This document shows positions 59,923 through 64,000 of a DNA stretch of 64,000 nucleotides, in pieces. The translations under genes were made by a program, and so were the position numbers. Below the pieces are notes generated by a model. It saw nothing but the letters and a program-made list of their open reading frames with translations. It had not been told where the DNA came from and made no database searches. Source of the stretch: Microbacterium ulmi (GTDB lineage: Bacteria > Actinomycetota > Actinomycetes > Actinomycetales > Microbacteriaceae); assembly GCF_011759705.1 (NCBI RefSeq), contig NZ_JAAOZF010000001.1, forward strand, positions 927,152 through 991,151. The letters are read 5' to 3'. Numbering within the stretch: the first letter of the stretch is position 1; each line of letters opens with the position of its first letter.

Positions 59923-61341
59923 ATGAGCAGACGACTGCTGATCACCGGCGGGCATCTCCTCACGATGGATCCCGCGATCGGTGAGATCCCTGTCGGGGAC
60001 GTTCTCATCGAGGACGACACGATCGTGGAGGTCGGGGCAGGCCTCGAGGTCGACGCCGCCGAGCGCGTCGACGCGACAGGTCAGATCGTCCTTCCGGGAC
60101 TCATCGACACCCACCGTCACACATGGCAGACAGCATTGCGGGGCTTCGGTGCCGACTTCACGGCTCAGGAGTACCGCAGCTGCATCCGGGGAAGCTTCGG
60201 AATGCACATGCGCCCCGAGGATGTGTACGCGTCGACCCTCCTGGGCGCGCTCGAGGCGCTCGACTCGGGAATCACGACGATGGTGGACTGGGCGCACATC
60301 ATGAACACGCCCGAGCATGCCGACGCGTCGATCGACGCACTCGTCGACTCCGGCATCCGCGCCGTGTTCGGCTACGGCACGCCCAACGACGACGAGACCA
60401 TGGAGTGGTACCAGCAGAGCACGCGGCACCACCCGCCCGACGCACGTCGGATCCGCGAGGGGCGTCTCTCCTCCGACGACGCGCTCGTCACGATGGCGCT
60501 TGCCACGCGCCCACCGCACATCGTCACTCGAGAGACGATGATCAACGACTGGCGTCTCGCGGACGAGCTCGGCCTGCGCGTCACGACGGACGGCGGACTC
60601 GGCGGCGGTTCGTGGAACGGCGTTCTGTGGGGCCCCGGCGGCCACGAGCCCATTCGCGCCCTCGCGCGCGAGGGTCTGCTGAACGAGCGGACGACCTTCG
60701 TCCACTGCAACAACATCCCCGACGACGAACTCCGCCTGATCGCTGATGCAGGCGCGAGCATCTCCATCTCACCCGACTCCGAGCTGCATGTCGGGCACTG
60801 CTTCCCCGTTACGGGACGAGCCGTGTCGCTCGGCATCCGCCCGTCCTTGTCGATCGACATCGTCATCCAGGTGGCGGGCGATCTGTTCGGAGCGATGCGA
60901 TCGATCCTGGTCAGCGATCGCGGGGAAGTCGGCGCGCGTCACTATGCCGAGGGCTCCGGCCCGGCGTCGTGGGAGATCACGACGAAGGACGTGCTCGAGT
61001 TCGCAACCGTCGCGGGCGCGTCGGCCGTCGGCATGGCGAGCCGGACAGGCTCGATCTCCCCGGGCAAGAAGGCCGACCTCGTCCTGCTCGCCCCGGGCGC
61101 CCTCAACCTCGAGCCCATGAACAACGCGATCGGCCTCGTCGTGCTTCAAGCGCACCCAGGAAACGTCGAGAGCGTGTACGTCGGCGGAAGAGCCGTGAAG
61201 CAGAACGGATCGCTCGCAGCGCCGCTTCGCGAGCGCGCGATCGCACTCGCGCGCTCGAGCCGGGACCATCTGTTCGCGAGCGCCCGGCTCGAGCCGGGAT
61301 GGGGTTACAAGCCGCTGCTCCAGCCCCAGTGGCGTTGGTAG
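59923..61341 (+). CDS. Amidohydrolase family protein (ATZ/TRZ-like)
   Basis: Metal-dependent deaminase or hydrolase of 472 residues. The H-x-H metal motif is His64 and His66 in LIDTHRHTWQTALRG, a beta6 histidine is His261 in TTFVHCNNIPDDEL, and Asp312 (PSLSIDIVIQVAGDLF) is the beta8 aspartate candidate. The beta5 histidine of AtzA-type enzymes is not evident (LRVTTDGGLGGGSWNG occupies that place). The C-terminal SISPGKKADLVLLAPG is typical. The ATG at 59923 gives the standard N-terminal beta-sandwich. It is divergent from the island operon and probably performs the first hydrolytic step on the imported compound (inference). Confidence 0.9.
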   Translation: MSRRLLITGGHLLTMDPAIGEIPVGDVLIEDDTIVEVGAGLEVDAAERVDATGQIVLPGLIDTHRHTWQTALRGFGADFTAQEYRSCIRGSFGMHMRPEDVYASTLLGALEALDSGITTMVDWAHIMNTPEHADASIDALVDSGIRAVFGYGTPNDDETMEWYQQSTRHHPPDARRIREGRLSSDDALVTMALATRPPHIVTRETMINDWRLADELGLRVTTDGGLGGGSWNGVLWGPGGHEPIRALAREGLLNERTTFVHCNNIPDDELRLIADAGASISISPDSELHVGHCFPVTGRAVSLGIRPSLSIDIVIQVAGDLFGAMRSILVSDRGEVGARHYAEGSGPASWEITTKDVLEFATVAGASAVGMASRTGSISPGKKADLVLLAPGALNLEPMNNAIGLVVLQAHPGNVESVYVGGRAVKQNGSLAAPLRERAIALARSSRDHLFASARLEPGWGYKPLLQPQWRW

Positions 61342-61357
61342 GCGCACCACGGCCGCG

Positions 61358-62428
61358 ATGATCAGGCGCTCGGCGCTCCTCGCCGCGATCGCGGCGGTGG
61401 TCACCGTACTCCTCGTCCTCCTGCACATCCCCTCACCGTTCCTCTTCGGAGGGCTGGCAGGTGGTCTGGTCTGCGCATTGCTCGGCTGCGCTCCCCGGAT
61501 TCCACAGATCACCATCTCCGTGGCTCAAGTCACGGTGGGCATCTCGGTGGGTGCCCTGATGTCCGGCGGACTGCTCGTCACGTTGCGCGATCGGGGCCTG
61601 ACGATCCTCGTCGCCACCGTCACGACGGTCGCCGCGAGTCTCGTCGCGGGCCAGCTGCTGCGCCTCCACCACGGGGTGTCCTCGACCACCGCCAGCTTCT
61701 CCTCGATCGCCGGCGGTGCCGTGGGCGTCGTTGCGACCGCACGAGATGCCGGTGCGGACGAACGCATCGTCGTCACAGTCCAGTACCTGAGGGTCCTCGC
61801 CGTGATCCTGACGATCCCTGTCGTCGTGACCCTGCTCGGAGCCCCGTCCTCCGGTCAGCGCGCCTCCCCGCCGGCACTCGATCTGCTGGCGGGCCTCGAA
61901 TGGAGCGATCTGCTGTTCACCGGAGCCGGGCTCGCCGTCGGCCTGTTCCTCGTCCGCCTCCTACGCTTCCCTGGGAACATGGTGCTGCTCCCGATGGCCG
62001 CGACCACGCTCCTGTCGCTCGCCTGGCCCTTCGGCGCGGTCTCGATCCCCGAGCTCCTTCTCAGCGCGAGCTATCTCGTGATCGGGGCGCAGGTCGGTGT
62101 GAAGTTCACCCGCGCATCGCTCGCGTACATCGCTCGCCTCCTCCCACTCGCGGTCGCGCAGATCATCGCCACCGTGGGCGCCTGCTTCGGGGTCGCGCTC
62201 CTTGTCACCCGGATGACGGGCATCCCGCTCGTGGACACCTACCTCGCCACGACCCCGGGCGGCCTGTATGCGGTGATCGCCGTCGCGCTCGCCAGCGACG
62301 CCGACGTCGGCTTCATCTTCGCGACGCAGGTCGTGAGGCTCTTCCTGGCTCTCGCCCTCGTCCCGCTTCTCGCCTGGATGGGGCGGCGGAGACGCCCCGA
62401 CGGTCCGTCGCAGTCAGGTGCCGGGTGA
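61358..62428 (+). CDS. AbrB family (ammonia monooxygenase-related) membrane protein
   Basis: Integral membrane protein of 356 residues with about ten hydrophobic segments arranged as two homologous halves. The repeat is visible in VSVGALMSGG-like and VIGAQVGVKFTRAS segments and in the paired glycine-rich loops SSIAGGAVGVVA and ATTPGGLYAVIAV. The family occurs beside catabolic genes and is thought to be a transporter; no substrate is established. It follows the amidohydrolase gene by 16 bases on the same strand, so it may export or import an intermediate of the island. Confidence 0.88.
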   Translation: MIRRSALLAAIAAVVTVLLVLLHIPSPFLFGGLAGGLVCALLGCAPRIPQITISVAQVTVGISVGALMSGGLLVTLRDRGLTILVATVTTVAASLVAGQLLRLHHGVSSTTASFSSIAGGAVGVVATARDAGADERIVVTVQYLRVLAVILTIPVVVTLLGAPSSGQRASPPALDLLAGLEWSDLLFTGAGLAVGLFLVRLLRFPGNMVLLPMAATTLLSLAWPFGAVSIPELLLSASYLVIGAQVGVKFTRASLAYIARLLPLAVAQIIATVGACFGVALLVTRMTGIPLVDTYLATTPGGLYAVIAVALASDADVGFIFATQVVRLFLALALVPLLAWMGRRRRPDGPSQSGAG

Positions 62429-62504
62429 TCCGAGTCACGCGTCGACGACGAGCGTCCGGCGCCGGGTGAACGCGCGCGCAGCTCGATGCAGGAGATCCAA
62501 CCGA

Positions 62505-63515
62505 CTAGGGACGCTTCTTGGGCGAGACCCGGTAGGTCTCCTCCGGGTCGGTGACGGCGACCGGGGCGAGCGCCGCATCGATCGCCGCGAGCGTGTCGGC
62601 GTCGAGCTTCACGCCGGAGGCCTTGACGTTGTCCTCGAGCTGCTCGGGGCGCGACGCCCCGACGAGAGCCGCCGCGACGTTCGGGTTCTGCAGCACCCAC
62701 GCGATCGCGAGCTGCGGCATCGTCAGCCCCGCCTGCGCGGCGACGGGCGTGAGCCTCTGCACGGCCTCGAGCACGTCGTCGCGCAGGAAACGCTCGATGA
62801 AGCGCGCGCCGCTCTTCTCGTCGGTCGCGCGCGATCCCTCGGGCACCGACCGGCCGGGGAGGTACTTTCCCGACAGGACGCCCTGCGCCATGGGCGACCA
62901 GACGATCTGCGAGATGCCGAGCTCTTCCGAGGTCGGCACGACCTTGCCCTCGATGACGCGCCACAGCGCGGAGTACTGGGGCTGGTTCGACACGAGCTGG
63001 AATCCGAGCTGCGTCGAGAGGGCGTGTCCGTCTCGCAGCTGCTCCGCGGTCCACTCCGAGACGCCGATGTAGAGCGCCTTGCCCTGGCGGACGACGTCGG
63101 CGAACGCCTGCATCGTCTCCTCGAGGGGAGTCTCATAGTCGTAGCGGTGCGCCTGGTACAGGTCGACATAGTCGACGCCGAGGCGCTGGAGGGAACCGTG
63201 GATGCCGTCGAAGATGTGCTTGCGGCTCAGTCCCTGGTCGTTGGGCCCCTTGCGGCCGACCGGCCAGTAGACCTTCGTGAAGATCTCGAACTCTGCGCGA
63301 TCCAGGCCTCCCAGCGCCTCACCGAGGACGACCTCGGCGGCGGTGTTGGCGTAGACGTCGGCGGTGTCGAACGATGTGATGCCGAGGTCGAGGGCCTTGT
63401 GCACCGTCGCGATCGCCGCGTCGTGCCCGACCTGCGAGGCATGCGTCACCCAGTTGCCGTACGTGATCTCCGAGACCTTGAACCCACTGTTGCCGAGGTA
63501 GCGATAGTCAACCAT
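62505..63515 (-). CDS. Aldo/keto reductase
   Basis: NADPH-dependent reductase of 336 residues, close to the voltage-gated potassium channel beta subunit-like group. The catalytic tetrad is visible: Asp and Tyr in SFDTADVYANTAAE, Lys in IFTKVYWPVG, His in LYQAHRYDYET. C-terminal cofactor-binding sequence is LVGASRPEQLEDNV. TAGCGT lies 6 bases upstream of the ATG at 63515, indicating a leaderless mRNA. It converges with the AbrB-type gene and is probably unrelated to the island. Confidence 0.95.
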   Translation of the reverse strand: MVDYRYLGNSGFKVSEITYGNWVTHASQVGHDAAIATVHKALDLGITSFDTADVYANTAAEVVLGEALGGLDRAEFEIFTKVYWPVGRKGPNDQGLSRKHIFDGIHGSLQRLGVDYVDLYQAHRYDYETPLEETMQAFADVVRQGKALYIGVSEWTAEQLRDGHALSTQLGFQLVSNQPQYSALWRVIEGKVVPTSEELGISQIVWSPMAQGVLSGKYLPGRSVPEGSRATDEKSGARFIERFLRDDVLEAVQRLTPVAAQAGLTMPQLAIAWVLQNPNVAAALVGASRPEQLEDNVKASGVKLDADTLAAIDAALAPVAVTDPEETYRVSPKKRP

Positions 63516-63521
63516 TCCTCA

Positions 63522-63527
63522 ACGCTA
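63522..63527 (-). promoter_or_regulatory. -10 hexamer of the aldo/keto reductase gene (probable leaderless start)
   Basis: TAGCGT on the minus strand at -12 to -7 of the ATG at 63515. Confidence 0.5.
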
Positions 63528-63557
63528 GCGGCGGGACGGATGCCGCGGCCCGGGATC

Positions 63558-64000
63558 TCACACCTCAAGCGGGGTCGCCGCGGCGATCGCGGCATCCTCC
63601 TCCGTCGCGACGAGCTGGCCGCACGCGCCGTCGATCTCCTTGCCGCGCGTGTCGCGGAGGGTCGTGGGGATGCCGGCCTCGTTGAGACGTCGGACGAACT
63701 CGTTCTGCACCTGCACCTCGGACGCCGTCCAGATCGAGCCGGGCGTCGGGTTGAGCGGGATGGGGTTGACGTGCACCCAGCCGCGACCGCGGGCGTTGAG
63801 CTTCTCCGCGAGCAGGTCGGCCCGCCAGCCGTGGTCGTTCATGTCCTTGATGAGGGCGTACTCGATCGAGACCCGCCGGCCGGTCTTGTCGAAGTAGGCG
63901 CGGGCCGCGTCGAGGGCCTCGTCGACCTTCCACCGCGAGTTCACCGGGATGAGCTCGTCGCGGAGCTTGTCGTCGGGCGCGTGCAGCGACAGCGCGAACG
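63558..64000 (-). CDS. rlmN: 23S rRNA (adenine(2503)-C(2))-methyltransferase, 3' part (5' end cut by window edge)
   Basis: Radical SAM methyltransferase that modifies A2503 of 23S rRNA and some tRNAs. Only the C-terminal 147 or so residues are in the window. They begin [20 protein letters not shown], continue with [16 protein letters not shown] and [15 protein letters not shown], and end near the reactive cysteine in [11 protein letters not shown]. These are characteristic RlmN segments. The radical SAM CxxxCxxC motif would lie upstream, beyond position 64000. Confidence 0.93.
   Translation of the reverse strand, partial: FALSLHAPDDKLRDELIPVNSRWKVDEALDAARAYFDKTGRRVSIEYALIKDMNDHGWRADLLAEKLNARGRGWVHVNPIPLNPTPGSIWTASEVQVQNEFVRRLNEAGIPTTLRDTRGKEIDGACGQLVATEEDAAIAAATPLEV

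Overview
The window is high-GC DNA from an actinobacterium. Codon use, strong gene packing with many ATGA overlaps, frequent GTG starts, probable leaderless genes and the gene content (ATP-grasp/alpha-E/transglutaminase operon, stand-alone CofE, PutA without a ribbon-helix-helix domain) fit Microbacteriaceae, most likely Microbacterium or a close relative; the exact taxon is inference. No rRNA, tRNA, CRISPR array, transposase or phage gene was recognised.

Layout. (1) 1-5926: a LacI-controlled carbohydrate uptake locus: two ABC permeases, a LacI regulator, a lipoprotein binding protein and an (alpha/alpha)6-type glycoside hydrolase. Three matching operator-like sites link this locus to an M24-type protein gene at 6391-7461. 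(2) 5927-6390: a gene-free block of degenerate 20-bp and 63-bp repeats. (3) 7582-11176: transglutaminase, alpha-E and circularly permuted ATP-grasp operon. (4) 11300-12904: membrane-anchored sulfite-oxidase-fold molybdoenzyme, carrying an 80-bp inverted-repeat element in its linker. (5) 12943-15059: ornithine aminotransferase and a dimethylargininase-like hydrolase, functionally linked to PutA at 19686-23447. (6) 15278-19609: a four-gene nonulosonic acid (sialic acid/Kdn-like) operon: polysialyltransferase-like enzyme, cytidylyltransferase fused to a HAD phosphatase, a short NeuB and a putative second glycosyltransferase. (7) 23497-28565: thioesterase, GNAT, CofE, and a NarL-type two-component system with a DUF4097 membrane protein. 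(8) 28640-40882: electron-transfer flavoprotein with a cytochrome b that has an unusual repeat-bearing N-terminus, MarR regulator, enoyl-CoA hydratase, acyl-CoA dehydrogenase, thiolase, and a GntR-controlled methylcitrate cycle operon (prpD, prpB, prpC). Together these are beta-oxidation/branched-chain and propionyl-CoA catabolism. (9) 41045-47892: a repeat-containing membrane protein, VOC protein, dicarboxylate symporter, a drug-type ABC exporter with its own regulator, and a NUDIX hydrolase. (10) 48020-62428: a divergent catabolic island of uncharacterised substrate: a GntR regulator, a complete Dpp-type ABC importer, two tandem HIT-fold proteins with degraded triads, a cyclase-family hydrolase, cupin, aldehyde dehydrogenase and LDH2-type oxidoreductase on the minus strand, facing an amidohydrolase and an AbrB-type membrane protein on the plus strand. 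(11) 62505-64000: aldo/keto reductase and the 3' part of rlmN.

The best candidates for something undescribed are the catabolic island (10), the nonulosonic acid operon (6), and the etfBA-cytochrome b unit whose N-terminus carries three motifs exactly 74 residues apart. At the DNA level the main points are the 80-bp inverted-repeat element, the three-site operator set, and the pervasive heptamer GGATGCC/GGCATCC.
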